Assembly: GCF_943734655.1 (NCBI RefSeq)
Contig: NC_071355.1
Coordinates: 194,679,939-194,743,938 of the forward strand
From: Sabethes cyaneus
Lineage: Eukaryota > Arthropoda > Insecta > Diptera > Culicidae
DNA length: 64,000 nt
Direction: 5' to 3'
The translations under genes were made by a program, and so were the position numbers. Numbering within the stretch: the first letter of the stretch is position 1; every line of letters starts with the position of its first letter. Below, in pieces: positions 46,731-58,000 of the stretch. The notes below the pieces were generated by a model. The model made no database searches. It was given only the letters and a program-made list of their open reading frames with translations, and had not been told where the DNA came from.

Positions 46731-47311
46731 AAATATCAACAACGAAAAGATTAAGTTTCACTTTGGTTCCGTATTTAATATAGGTACATATTTGCATAGA
46801 CTTTTATGTGACGATTTCGACAAAAATAATCGATGTATCCCTCGGTTTTGACAGCTTCAGCTCAATTAACGAAAGTCTTTCACTAAGTGAGCTGAGAGCT
46901 TAGTGCAATTAGCGAAAGTTGACTGTAAATATATAGGTAGTTACCAAATATTCAGATTGACAACGAGTTCGCCTAAACGACTGTTTCATATTATTAACGC
47001 GGGTGGAGTGCACTGAAACGTTATATTTCAAGTGACAGTAGTACGCAAAAATTTTGTTTTAAAACTGAATACCTAGTTATTTTTGCAACTTCATTCAAGT
47101 TATATGCAATAACAAAAACACAAATTACAAAAAATCGATTGATATTGATATTGTGCCTGGCAGCCAAATCTGGAATATTTTTCCTAATACCAACGAAACA
47201 GCAACATTGTCGTTATTGCTCTTTCTCTTTCTTACTACAGTGATTTCAGTGTGTCGCAGTTTGGTGCAGTCGCACTTTCAAACTGCAGAGTCCAGTTTGG
47301 TGGGAAGTGTA

Positions 47312-48023
47312 CACTCAAAATAATCCACACGTCCTTTCCACGTGAAAAATCACGTAAATTTCTCTACAGGGATTAACGTGACTTTCAGGTGATTGTTATT
47401 GGAAAAAATAATATTGTGCTTCCCGAGAAAATATTTCGTTTTTCAGCTTTATATAGTTGTGCGCAAAGGTAAATCATGTATTATTGACAGTGTAAGCACG
47501 TGTAAGTTTTCTATATGTTTATTCTCTTATTCTTTGCTTAGATAACATTTGTTTTGTTCTATTACGTACAGTCTTACAAACAACACAGTTACAATGTCTT
47601 ACGTTAACCGAAAATGATAAAATTTAAATGCTGATTGCGTTTGTAAAAAATTGGTCCATGTTTGAACGGACAAACACGAAGCAAGCTACCCTAGCATTCA
47701 GCTGATGAGCGAGAGAGAAATATTGTTGCTTTTCTCATCACTCTTGTGTTGACAGTTTCTTACGAGATTTCGTGTGAGTGTAAAAGAGATACTTTGACTG
47801 CGAGCAACCAGAACAGAGCTGCGCGCAACTGTTAGGCGCACAACTTAACCTACGAAAGAAAAATTTTAGATAATAATCGCAATAAAATCTATCTGATTTA
47901 CACGTTAACGCATTAGTATGCGTGCGAACTACCTGAAAATCACGTAAATAGTATAGGAAAAGCTAGGTGGAAAATATTCACATAACTTTTCAGGTAACTT
48001 CGACGTGAAATATATTTTGAGTG
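47312..48023. mobile_element. TA-flanked MITE (TIR CACTCAAAATA)
   Basis: It begins CACTCAAAATAATCC and ends with the complement (tattttgagtg), with TA at 47,310-47,311 and 48,024-48,025. Subterminal 'aaatcacgtaaat' and 'acgtgaaaaatcacg' words recur. No coding capacity. Confidence 0.7.
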
Positions 48024-48030
48024 TATATTA

Positions 48031-48149
48031 AGGCCCAAACAGAATGCAGCGTTAACGCATCCGTCAGCGTCAATTTGACAGTAAACCCATGGGAAAACTG
48101 TCAGAATAACGCTGACGGTCGCGTTGACGCAGCATTCTGTTTGGCCCTT
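48031..48149. mobile_element. Small foldback MITE
   Basis: The left end AGGCCCAAACAGAATGC is mirrored by GCATTCTGTTTGGCCCT at the right. The inner parts also fold (CCGTCAGCGT, GACAG). About 120 bp, non-coding. Confidence 0.7.
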
Positions 48150-48184
48150 TAGATGCATATGCGTTATAAACGCATAAAACGCAA

Positions 48185-48530
48185 ATAGGGTAACCAACGT
48201 ATTTTGGACCCTATCAGCAGCTGTACATAATTTGGACACTTATAGTAAAATCAAATCCAGCTTTTTACGAGCCATAATGGCGGACGTTGTCGTAATATTT
48301 GAACAGCATTTTTGACATTTCCTTAATACATCGCACGTTTTCTTTCCGTACATTCCTTTAGTTTTACCGTGAACGCGCGGAAACAAGACGTGCGATGTAT
48401 TAGTGACATGTCAAAGTTGCCGTTCAAATATTACGAACACGTCCGCCATTATGGCTCGTAAAAACCTGGATAGAAGTGTCCAAATTATGTACATCGGCTG
48501 ATGGGGCCCAAAATAGGTTGGTTACCCTAT
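48185..48530. mobile_element. Foldback MITE interrupted by another MITE
   Basis: The left arm ATAGGGTAACCAACG... with cagctgtacataatttgg (48,185-48,250) is mirrored by ccaaattatgtacatcgg...GGTTACCCTAT (48,471-48,530). The middle, 48,256-48,470, is a second element of the family seen at 17,133-17,469. Confidence 0.75.
48256..48470. mobile_element. Foldback MITE, second copy of the 17,133 family
   Basis: It starts TCCAGCTTTTTACGAGCCAT and ends with the near complement, containing ataatggcggacgt and ttgaaca as in the first copy. The centre differs and is shorter. Confidence 0.75.
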
Positions 48531-48682
48531 ATACTGCACTTCCCACTAAACGGGACTTTACAGTTTGAAAATGCGACTGCACAAAACTGCGACAAACCAA
48601 AATCACTGTAGTAAGAAAGAGAAAAAGCAAGTTGCTCTTTCGTTTCGTCATATCCACCTTTTCGCGCGCTGAATAGCGGCTA

Positions 48683-48906
48683 CTGTGTTACCTGACTCAC
48701 TGCGAATATGCGTTGTGTTCGCGGGATCGTGTTAGTTCGAAAGGCTTCGAAAAATATCGCCTTTGTATCGAAAATATCGTTAATTTTGATCACTAAAAAT
48801 AACGTATTTCAAGTTCCAGTAGTTCCAGTACGCAATAATTGTATTGTGAAACTGAATTGTTATTTATGCAACTTTTTATCAGTTAAATGCAATAACAAAA
48901 GAACAA
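48683..48906. mobile_element. Truncated copy of the 49,914-50,260 MITE family
   Basis: It starts CTGTGTTACCTGACTCACTG and follows the full copy for about 220 bp until it meets the foldback element at 48,908. Confidence 0.7.
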
Positions 48907-48907
48907 C

Positions 48908-49056
48908 TGTCGACCAACATTTGAAAAGGGCGGATAAGTCAACTGTCAAACAGAACGAGTGAGAGTTCATTTTCCTATGCTGCTCCAGCAAAAAATAACT
49001 CTCGCTCGGTCGGTTTGACAGTTGGCTTATCCGCCGTTTTCGAATGTTGGTCGACA
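48908..49056. mobile_element. Foldback MITE (core shared with 55,464-55,603)
   Basis: The arm GTCGACCAACATTTGAAAA is mirrored by TTTCGAATGTTGGTCGAC. Its centre 'ttttcctatgctg...ccagcaaaaa' is also found at 55,464-55,603, so the two belong to related families with different ends. Confidence 0.7.
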
Positions 49057-49317
49057 ACTTATAGTTGGTTCTGGCCGCACTGTCGTGACGGCACCGGGCA
49101 CCCATACAACTATGGCTCGGAAAATACTCCACCTTCAAACGTTACGGTCTTGAGCCGAGACGTCAAACTGGTGAACAAAAAGGAATTAGCAAGTCGATCG
49201 GGAGAACACGTGAACGATAGTCGTGCAGAGTGCAAAAATCCTTAAAAATACATATTCGTTAAACCTTAAATCTAAATTAAAAGTTTCTTAAATCCTAATT
49301 TGCTATCCTACTATTTA

Positions 49318-49732
49318 CAGTGTACCCCCGTTCGTTTGAACGATTCCTCATGCAAACTAACGGGGTTAGTTTTTAATTTGAACAACTGGCAACCCTAAAT
49401 ATGCTAAAACTTGTGTGAACTGGTCGCCCTACTCTTTGTTGTTGTTTTAGTGGTTTGATTCAGTTGGGAGTTGGAAGCAGCGATTATTTCATTCTTCGAT
49501 CGGATTTCTATCATAATCGTTGAAAAAACGCAATGTGAAACAGGTTAAACACGCTAGATCAGTACAAACAAATCGCGTTTATGCGCATTGTCTGCATAAG
49601 CAAATGATGCTAGATGATGTCATGTTGAGCATGACATTTGAACCATTTTTAATTTGCACGTCGTGCAAACCAACGGGGTGCAAATTAAAAAGTGTTCAGA
49701 TTAAAAACGGTCAAACGAACGGGGGTCCACGG
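49318..49732. mobile_element. TA-flanked MITE with ACCCCCGTTCGTTTGA ends
   Basis: The left end CAGTGTACCCCCGTTCGTTT and the right-end complement CGTGGACCCCCGTTCGTTT are bordered by TA (49,316-49,317 and 49,733-49,734). Subterminal 'caaac.aacggggt' motifs recur in both orientations. Non-coding. Confidence 0.75.
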
Positions 49733-49913
49733 TACAACTAAAATTACAGTTGATATAAAGTGAGTAATACCCATATTTTGACCCGTAATTAAATAAACCT
49801 AACCTATCTTAAACTAAATTCTCCTCAACCAGAACTGTGCTAGAAGCACCAGGAACAGCTTACTCTACTTGTATTAATTAGAAAAGAAAACCGATTTATG
49901 TAAGTAAAACCTA

Positions 49914-50260
49914 CTGTGTTACCTGACTCACTGCGAATATGCGTTGTGTTCGCGGGATCGTGTTGGTTCGGAAGGTTTCGAAAAATATCGCCATTGTATC
50001 GAAAATATCGTTAATTTTGATCACTAAAAATAACGTACTCAAACGTTATATTTCATGTGCCAGTAGTACGCAATCATTGTATTGTGAAACTGAATTATTA
50101 TTTATGCAACTTTTCACAAATTAAATGCAATAACAAAAGCACAACTTATAAAAAATCGTTTGTTATCGATATTAACTGCATATGCGTTATAAACGAATAA
50201 AACGTATGGTTACGTTTTATTTCAATAATATGCATATTTGCAGTGAGTCAGGTAAAACAG
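49914..50260. mobile_element. TA-flanked MITE (TIR CTGT.TTACCTGACTCACTGC)
   Basis: The ends CTGTGTTACCTGACTCACTG and cagtgagtcaggtaaaacag are flanked by TA (49,912-49,913 and 50,261-50,262). It is a complete 347-bp copy. Partial copies lie at 48,683-48,906 and at 50,401-50,712, the latter interrupted. An older relative is visible at about 47,000-47,160. Confidence 0.75.
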
Positions 50261-50400
50261 TAGTGAAATTATATTAAAGTTGATTAAAATGAATTAAAAT
50301 TGCAGCTTAAAGCTGTCTGGCATTCACAAAACTTCAACCTGGTGGTTTGCGTACTGCTATAAAGAAATCGGTCCTCACGCTTGTTCCACGGTTCGGAATA

Positions 50401-50712
50401 TTATAAAAAATCGTTTGTTGTCGATATTAACTGCATATGCGATATAAACGAATAAAACGTATGGTTATGTTTTACAGCAAAGTTTCGTTAATTGGTGGTT
50501 CGTTAATTGGGCGATTCGTTAATTGGGTGTTCGCTAATTGGGCTATGTGACAACCTGAATGTCAAAATTGTATGGAATTTTCGAGTTTAGAAATTTCTAA
50601 CAACTGTCAGTCGGCCCAATTAGCGAATCAGCTGGAGTGCAGTCATGGCCCAATTAACGAATTCAGGCTGTATTTCAATAACACGTATATTCGCAGTGAG
50701 TCAGGTAAAACG
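50401..50712. mobile_element. Third copy of the 49,914 family, interrupted by a small MITE
   Basis: Sequence from 'aaaaatcgtttgttgtcgat' to the end GTCAGGTAAAACGG matches the right half of the complete copy. A 196-bp TA-flanked element (50,475-50,670) is inserted in it. Confidence 0.7.
50475..50670. mobile_element. Small TA-flanked MITE with GTTAATTGGG repeats
   Basis: It begins CAGC..AGTTTCGTTAATTGG and ends CCAATTAACGAATTCAGGCTG, with TA on both sides (50,473-50,474 and 50,671-50,672). Four direct copies of 'tcg(t/c)taattgg' occur at the left end. Related to the element at 45,760. Confidence 0.7.
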
Positions 50713-50719
50713 GTAGGTA

Positions 50720-52096
50720 GTTCATAGTAGGTACACCCAGTGGGTAGCTCTTTTCGAAACATTGCTGTCAAATTCAAATGGTGCTGATGTCAAATAGCGC
50801 CCAGCCCTAAAACTGGTTGTCGAAAGCTCAACAAGAGTGTTTTGTTTAGAAAGAACTTAGCGCTTGGTGAGTTATGACGTGTTTTCGGCTGTGCTCCTTT
50901 GAAGTAGATTTTACCTACAGGCTGTAGCTTGAACATTTTTCTTTAGGCCACCATTTTGCCTATTCAGCCTTGCGTTATTATTCAGATATTTGAAGTGATT
51001 CTGGCTTCCCAGAGATTTGCCAGATTATTAATCGTTGCAATTCGCGTGTATTCCGTGGTTTTCCTGTAGATTTTGCGCTAGTCCACGTCATCCGCAGATT
51101 TTAGTTGGTCATCGCAGGAATTTTCGCCATTAGTCGCCGTCGCCATCTTTGAAAAGGGCTAGCGAGAAGTACGGCGCACATCGGTCAATCGCGTGGCAGC
51201 AAAGTTACTGTAGATACTGGAATCTTCGCATTATCGGATAATCGATACACGAGAAGCGAATTAAAGTAAAGTCAGTTAAAAGAGAACAATTAAAGAGGAT
51301 TTCGAGTGAGTTGCATTTTAATTAGTTTCTAAGAAATTTGCAGTGATAGTCGGTAAGCTACATTTCGAAAGTAATTTGGAGCAATTAAACGTATTTCGAA
51401 AAAAACTGGTAGGGCCCCAATGCATAACACCACGGGAAAGCTCTAGATACAGCTGTACTGACGGGTGGGAAACGGAAATCAATACCACCTTGTTTTTGTG
51501 ACAAAAGCTAAAAAGCTCAACTGACATTAGTATGCCAGGGTTGCCAATTTTTCTAGAGAACTGCTTCCTGTTAATTTGACTTTCAATTTGATACTGAAGT
51601 GCACTTCGACACCGCTTCGTCTCGACGTTTAATTTTATTGGTTTATTCAAAAATAACTCCAGTCATGAAACTGACGCTTCCTTTCAGATCATAATACTGT
51701 GTATTTGAACCGACTTGGCGAATTGCAATTCAACGCACGTAAGAGGGTTAATCCTATTGCCGTACCTCATCTGATTACAAGGAAAAAACGGCACAAGCAA
51801 TTTCTAAACTTGGCATTTGTTTTAAATGAGCGTACCTAGTTAAACAACCAGTATAAACAAAAAAGGATTGTATATTGTCCCTAGCTAGATGTGCACGTTT
51901 TTAGTGAAATGAAAAGAGCATGATTAAAGGCGACTGAAACGAGTCCAATCAAGCTAGTTTACAGTGTTCTATAACTAGTGCAGTAGATTTTGCGACGCTT
52001 TCAAATACTTTCGAAATATAGTACTCGGCAAGTGATTTAAGAGAAGAAATTAGTGAATCGATAAATTGCTAAATTGTGTGTTTGTTTTCCATGCAG
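50720..52096. other. Upstream region of PNUTS, probable 5' untranslated exon
   Basis: No open gene. A GTGAGT donor near 51,306 after a GC-richer stretch (about 50,860-51,305) could end a non-coding first exon of PNUTS. This is inference only. Confidence 0.3.
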
Positions 52097-55000
52097 TCTC
52101 CATTATACCGGCGTTAAGCTAAAGAATGGAAAAGCTCTAGTGGCAGTGGCAGCTGTCGATAAAACAGTGCACCGAGTTTAAGTTGAAATCAACAGCAAAA
52201 AGTTGAAAGCTGATAGAATCGATAAAGCAGTTTGAAGTTCACATCTGAGATTCTGTTGTGTCGATCAAAATGGTAACAAATCTGTGCAGTAAACATGAAT
52301 GCAGAATTTAATGTTTTTATATCTCACTTGCAGCCGCGGATTGACCCGTTAAAGTTGCTGGTATGCCTCAGTGTTTTACTGGCTCCCAATGGCGGCATTC
52401 GTAGTGCGAATGAAGTAAAACGCCTTGCAAAGTAAGTATCTTTCTAAACTTGCGGTATAATTTATACAAAGACTGACCACTGGCTGACTGAAACAGACTC
52501 AAAGTCGCACTCGCATAAAGTTTCATGTCTAGCGCTATCCATAGACTTTTCCACTTATGTGTGTGTTGGTGCTTGAAAACAGCACCAACACTTGACGGAT
52601 CTTTCCCGAAATGAGGCAAATACCTATCGTGTGGGTGCTTGGGCTTGAGCTGTCAGAAAGCTATATTGCTATACGCCCGTATTGCTACTTCACACTTAAC
52701 GTTAGAACCTTACAAGTGTGTTGACCAGATAGCTTCCAAATCAAAGCTAATGAACGGATTTGATCTAACCCTAATTGTACAGTACCATTGTACTGTTCTA
52801 ATAGACTTGTTGTTTTTAACCTGCCTAGTTCCAACCAGACCACTCAATAAAAAAACGTTTTCGTAATGTTGGTATATTGGTAAAACTGCAAAACATCCAG
52901 AGCGATTTTGATAATTGTTAGATGTAGTTAAAAAAACAGCACAAATGTCTATACATTTGAACCATTTGACTGGTTTTATTTATAGTCTGAATATAGTTCA
53001 TCACTCATCATGACGGCTACATTTCGCCCTTCCCTACGGCAAATAAGGTTTTGCAAGGTGACGTCACGAATGAACCGGAATGAACTCAATTCACCCATTT
53101 GACATCCACTCGTGGTTTGTTTACTATTTGTTAGGCGAACGCGATATGCATAAATTGGAGTTAAACGTTTTAAAAGCGTATTATTCAGCAGTGTCGCCCT
53201 CCAAACTACTCGGAATGGCAGTTTTTGTGCTTTTCTGACTTGCCGTTAAGATCTTAAGCAATATTCAGTTTCAACATGTTAACCCATGTTCCAAGTCCAT
53301 GTAAACAAACCACTGATAGACGTCAAAGAAGTGAGGTTATGCTCGCCCGTGCAAAACCTTATTGGCAGCTTTTGTACACTGTTGCCAAATCATTGAGCTT
53401 AATTTCCGCGTACTTCTTATTTTAAAAATCTTTAGACATATTCAGCAAAGCAACAAATAGAAGTTGTTGCAACTAATCGACGCATTTTTCTCTTATTTAT
53501 TTCAGTTTGATGGCGAAATTTTCCAAGAAACTTGTATCTAAATGCATTTATATACAAATATTAAAATGCACTGAGACTGAACTACTCGGGCAGTTTATGG
53601 CCGCTGGTGGTTGGTCACTGGTGCACATGTGGTTGGCCGATGGTATTACCACCAAGAATTGGCCTTTGATACAGGAGCTGCTTGAATTATTGCTGTGCTG
53701 TCCGGTGGATGTTGAACGACTTAAGAGCAATACAGCACCTAAGCTGGTCAAGTCATTGTCCAAGGACAGCAGTCACGAGGGTAAGTTATATTTCTTTTCA
53801 TATGTTATGGTCTATAAAGATTGTCATGAGCAAAGCCACATTTTCGAAAATTGCACAAGGGTTGCCAAACGTGTGATGTTTCCTTCATGACAATTCTAGA
53901 TAGAATTAACCAGGGGGAATCTATTGCTGTCAAATTCCTTACATGTGTGCGTTACCGCAGATGGTGTTTGGTCTATGACGTTTGTACTGTCATGGACCAA
54001 ACGGCTTATGATTGATTTCGAGCCAGGGGACTCGCAACGCTATTTTTGTCTGCTGCAGTTGACAGAAACTCAAACCCAAACACGCAGCGCAATTGTCGTT
54101 TGTATTGTTTTGATCCCGATAATGCATTTATCTGCTTTTTTGCGTAAATAAAACAAACTGAGAAATTTTTCGGAAGCTACATATACAGGCAAGAGCAGCA
54201 AATCGGTAAGAAAAGAAATAGCAAGAGCGGCATTGAAAATTATGGTTACCTGCCTGCCCCTTCACATGTGAGTTTCACAATTCCTTAGCGATAGATCCCC
54301 CCTGGAATTAACAAAAGGACGAATGTGGCAAAAGTAAACAAAACGGGTGAGAGTTATTGTAAGCATAGAGTGACTATATCTATACAGTGGGATGTCGAAT
54401 TTGGCAACAAATGCGTGTCGCCTATGTTGCCAAAATCGTGACTCTCTTTTGATATGAAAAAATGAATGTAAATGTGTTAGAAATTGAGTATATTATTAAT
54501 CAACGATTGCAACCGGTTTCTGTTTGGAAAGTTCGCCAAGAGTTATCCGTCCGGTGCAAGTAAGATTTTGGCAACCTGCGGTAAAACGTAGTCCTACGGC
54601 AATAAAAATATTGTTCGAAACAGCAAACTTTTTTTCATGAACTCACTGAGGGCATCATTTTGCGTCATTTAAAGCATGTATTGCGGAGTTTCCATCTATT
54701 TAGAGTTCAACGCGAAAATTATTAGCGTGGTTATTTTCCGCGTTTACCACGCATGTTTGCAATTTAGCAATTTGAACTATCAGTTTTTCGTTATTGCCTC
54801 CCCACGCGGTTTTTTTACGCGAATTTCGGAATTTACACGGTTTTTTTGCGCGATTTCCGGAATTTACGCGGATGTGCTCAAAACGTCTATTTTTTCGCGT
54901 AGTGTTGAAAACCACAAAGTTTTTTTTACGTGAAATTTTGGTTTTTTACGCGAATTTTGGAATTTACGCGGTTTTTTTACGTGTAGAACTCGTAAATTGC

Positions 55001-58000
55001 TGCCAGGTGCAATATACGGAAACTGACTGATATGTAAGCATATTTTTGTAAGGGAAATCCCAGAATCGAACCATGCCAAATTCGAAATCCCACTTTATAG
55101 AGTGGCTGTAATTGAAATGACAATAATCTGTCAGTATCATTCAGCTAACTTGCACCTTTATCTCATTTGAAGATAGAACCACAGACAAACATACATAACT
55201 CTTGGAAGAAAAATCAACAAAAATGATCGTACCTCACATTTAGCCTGAACACTAGCACCATCTATGATCGACATTCCCAAATATCAAACAAGCAACATGG
55301 GTGTCCCGCGAAGTAGCAAGTATTTTTTATGGGGAACTTCCCTTCTTTCGTCAAAAAGCGCCACTTTGACCAAAACTGAGACATTCCCAACTAAGCCAAA
55401 ATTTGAAATGACGGTTTAATCGGTACGAAGAATGGAAAACGAGTGTTATGTCTGTTTGTCTGTGATAGAACTAACAAAAGGGCGAATGTCGCAAGCGTAA
55501 AAAATCGAGTGAAAGTTGATTTTCCTATGCTGGCCCAGCAAAAATTAACTCTCACTCGTTTTGTTTACATTTGCGACATTCGCCCTTTTGTTAATTCTAT
55601 CTAGATGTGCTTTGCTTGGCAAGGGCTAACATCTAGCGTATGAAACTGAAGGGTAAAGTAGCGGCTAACATCTTTTTACGCTTCCTACACGTCCGATACA
55701 ACATTTTTCCTACCGATTAACCCGTCATTTCAAATCTGGGCTTAGTTGGCAATGTCTCCGTTTTGGTTAAAGTGGCGCTTTTTAACGAAAGAAGGTAAAA
55801 AATACTTGTTAGTTCGAGGGATACTACTGTTGCTATTTGATATTTGGGAATGTCGATCATAGATGCTGCTAGTATTCAGGCTAAATGTGAGGTACGATAA
55901 TTTTTACAAAACATAAAGCACTTTTGTAGTTTTTTACACGTCAGTTAGATTTAGTAGGTATTGCTCAGGTTTATAACTAATTTTATAGTTTTCAGGCTAT
56001 AGCTTGCGGGAAATGTCTGTTTCCTTGCAGGTGCCAATTGCAGCAACAAACTAGCCACATGTCGCATTCCACATGTTGCATTCTACATGTTGATAAAAAT
56101 TGCCGCTCATTCGAATCTCTTTTCGTCCATTCATTTCATATGATTTCTTTTTACGTACGCTTTTTCCGTTCGAAATTTGAATTAACGTCCTGTTTTTCGT
56201 TCAAAGTTTGAATTAACGTCGTCGTCAAATATGAGGTGGATTTCTCTTTTTTTACGTCCAAAAGTTTAATTAACATCCTCTTTTTACGCCCGTTTTTTTA
56301 CGTCCCACTGAAAGCGGACGTAAAACAAGATTTGTGTATTAAACTTCAAAACTCAAAGTAAGTTCAAAGTAGATCTCCGATTCTATCTACCCCTTCGGAA
56401 AATTTTGGAGGATATATTTGGGAAGTAGACAAATTTGAAGAAAAAAAAAACAAATTGCTTCAAAATAATAAAAATCAACAGTCATAAGCCATAATGTATA
56501 TCAATTCAGCAATTTCATAAAAAAGAATTTAAGAGTGCTCCAATTTGATTTGGGCTTAGGTGAAATAAAATTTTTTGGATTAGGTGTTTTTCACTTTTCA
56601 GTTAATTTTAGAGCCGTTTTTTTTATTTGGCACTTATGAGTTCTCGTTGCTAACTCAGCGTGATCTCAAAAATTATTATTTTTGCTTTCTTCTGTTTGTA
56701 AAAATTCATGACTGTTGAACTACTGAACCTATTTCACAGATTTTAGTACCAAAAGAAAGCTATTGATGAGCTCAGACATATTTAAAAGCTTTTTATGATC
56801 GAGAAAACATTGAAAATATTTGTTTTTTTTACTGTGTTTTCATGTTGTGAGGCTAAAGAGACTCTCAGTTCTTCTATTTTCTTAGAGAGTTGGGAATTTT
56901 TTGCATGATACATTAAAAACTAATAAATATTTAACTGCCAATTTCGGTTTAACTGATCAAAATATTGCTGCTACTTATGAGTAACAAATTCGCCAAGCAT
57001 TCATGTACTAATCGGCAAGTAAAGTTAAAAGACCCATATTTGTGTGTGACCCATGATTGTATACTGACTGCATATCTGATTTATTGACACCTTATGTGAA
57101 CAACACTCAGTTTTCTTCCTTCTTGGTTTACGCACCATAAAAACACCCAAAAAAATGTCTTGAGTATTTTTGAGCTTGATTTCAATACTTTTTTTTTAAA
57201 GTTAGGCCATTACAAATATTTTATAAAGTTTTTGTCCTTCCGGTATTCGGCCACTGAAGGGGGGGGGGCGAAAAAAAACAAAGTGATTTTTTTAATCGAG
57301 CAAAAAAAAACATGGATTTTAAGAATTTTTAAGGTTTAAACGTGAAAACCGAATCTATTCTTGCTTATAATATATACGTTATTATTTTTTATGCAAAAAT
57401 ATACGAAAACAGACAAAAACGAAGGGAAATTTTTTTGGGCGATTTTCGGAAATTCCATTGTTTGAATTTCCATTTCTGTTTCGTGCTAGAAGCGTTAATT
57501 CAACTCGGAGACTCATTTTTCGAGTTTTTCAGACTGTAGAGCCCACACACAATTGATTTTATAGAGAGAAATTTGACTCATATCCTACAAATTATTTTTT
57601 TGCCCCCCGATTTTTCAAGCCAATTTCCAACGGGGGGGGGGGGGGGGGGGGGGGGGGGTGACAAAAGCTTTAAATATAATTTGCAATGGCCTTATTTAAA
57701 ATACAAAGCCATTAATTGATTAGTTTAGTGACTCAAAAGTTATAAATTTTCGAAGAAAGAGACGTTGGCAAACCAAAGGTCCCTAGCGGAAAGGGTGTGA
57801 CGTGTTACGAAGTTTGACAAAACATGTGTTACAAAATATAGAGATTTTACCAACCGAGAGCTGGCTCCTGCCGTATCAAGAATTCATCTCCACTATAGTT
57901 GGTCCTGGGTTACACGTCGCTAATTCGTTGCGCGTCTCAACATGCAGTCAGCTTCAAACTGGTCAAAATAAAAAGCAGCTTCTGAATTTATATAAGATTT

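Larger units (their letters stand above)
45760..46925. mobile_element. TA-flanked DNA element (TIR CAGTCAACTTTCG)
   Basis: The ends CAGTCAACTTTCG and CGAAAGTTGACTG are flanked by TA (45,758-45,759 and 46,926-46,927). Near both ends the words 'gttaattgggct' or 'caattaacgaaag' recur, linking it to the small element at 50,475-50,670. The 1.17-kb interior has no transposase. It contains the 77-bp repeat (46,409-46,485) and a foldback element (46,518-46,730), both likely later insertions. Confidence 0.7.
47212..48645. mobile_element. Outer foldback element split by nested insertions
   Basis: The left arm 47,212-47,309 (gctctttctctttcttac...gtgggaagtg) matches the reverse complement of the right arm at about 48,538-48,645. 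The space between holds at least three further inverted-repeat elements (47,312-48,023; 48,031-48,149; 48,185-48,530), so the original element was about 220 bp. Confidence 0.65.

Noticed and set aside
46452..46742. Pair of near-identical frames on opposite strands
   Set aside because: Produced by a near-perfect palindrome, not by two genes.
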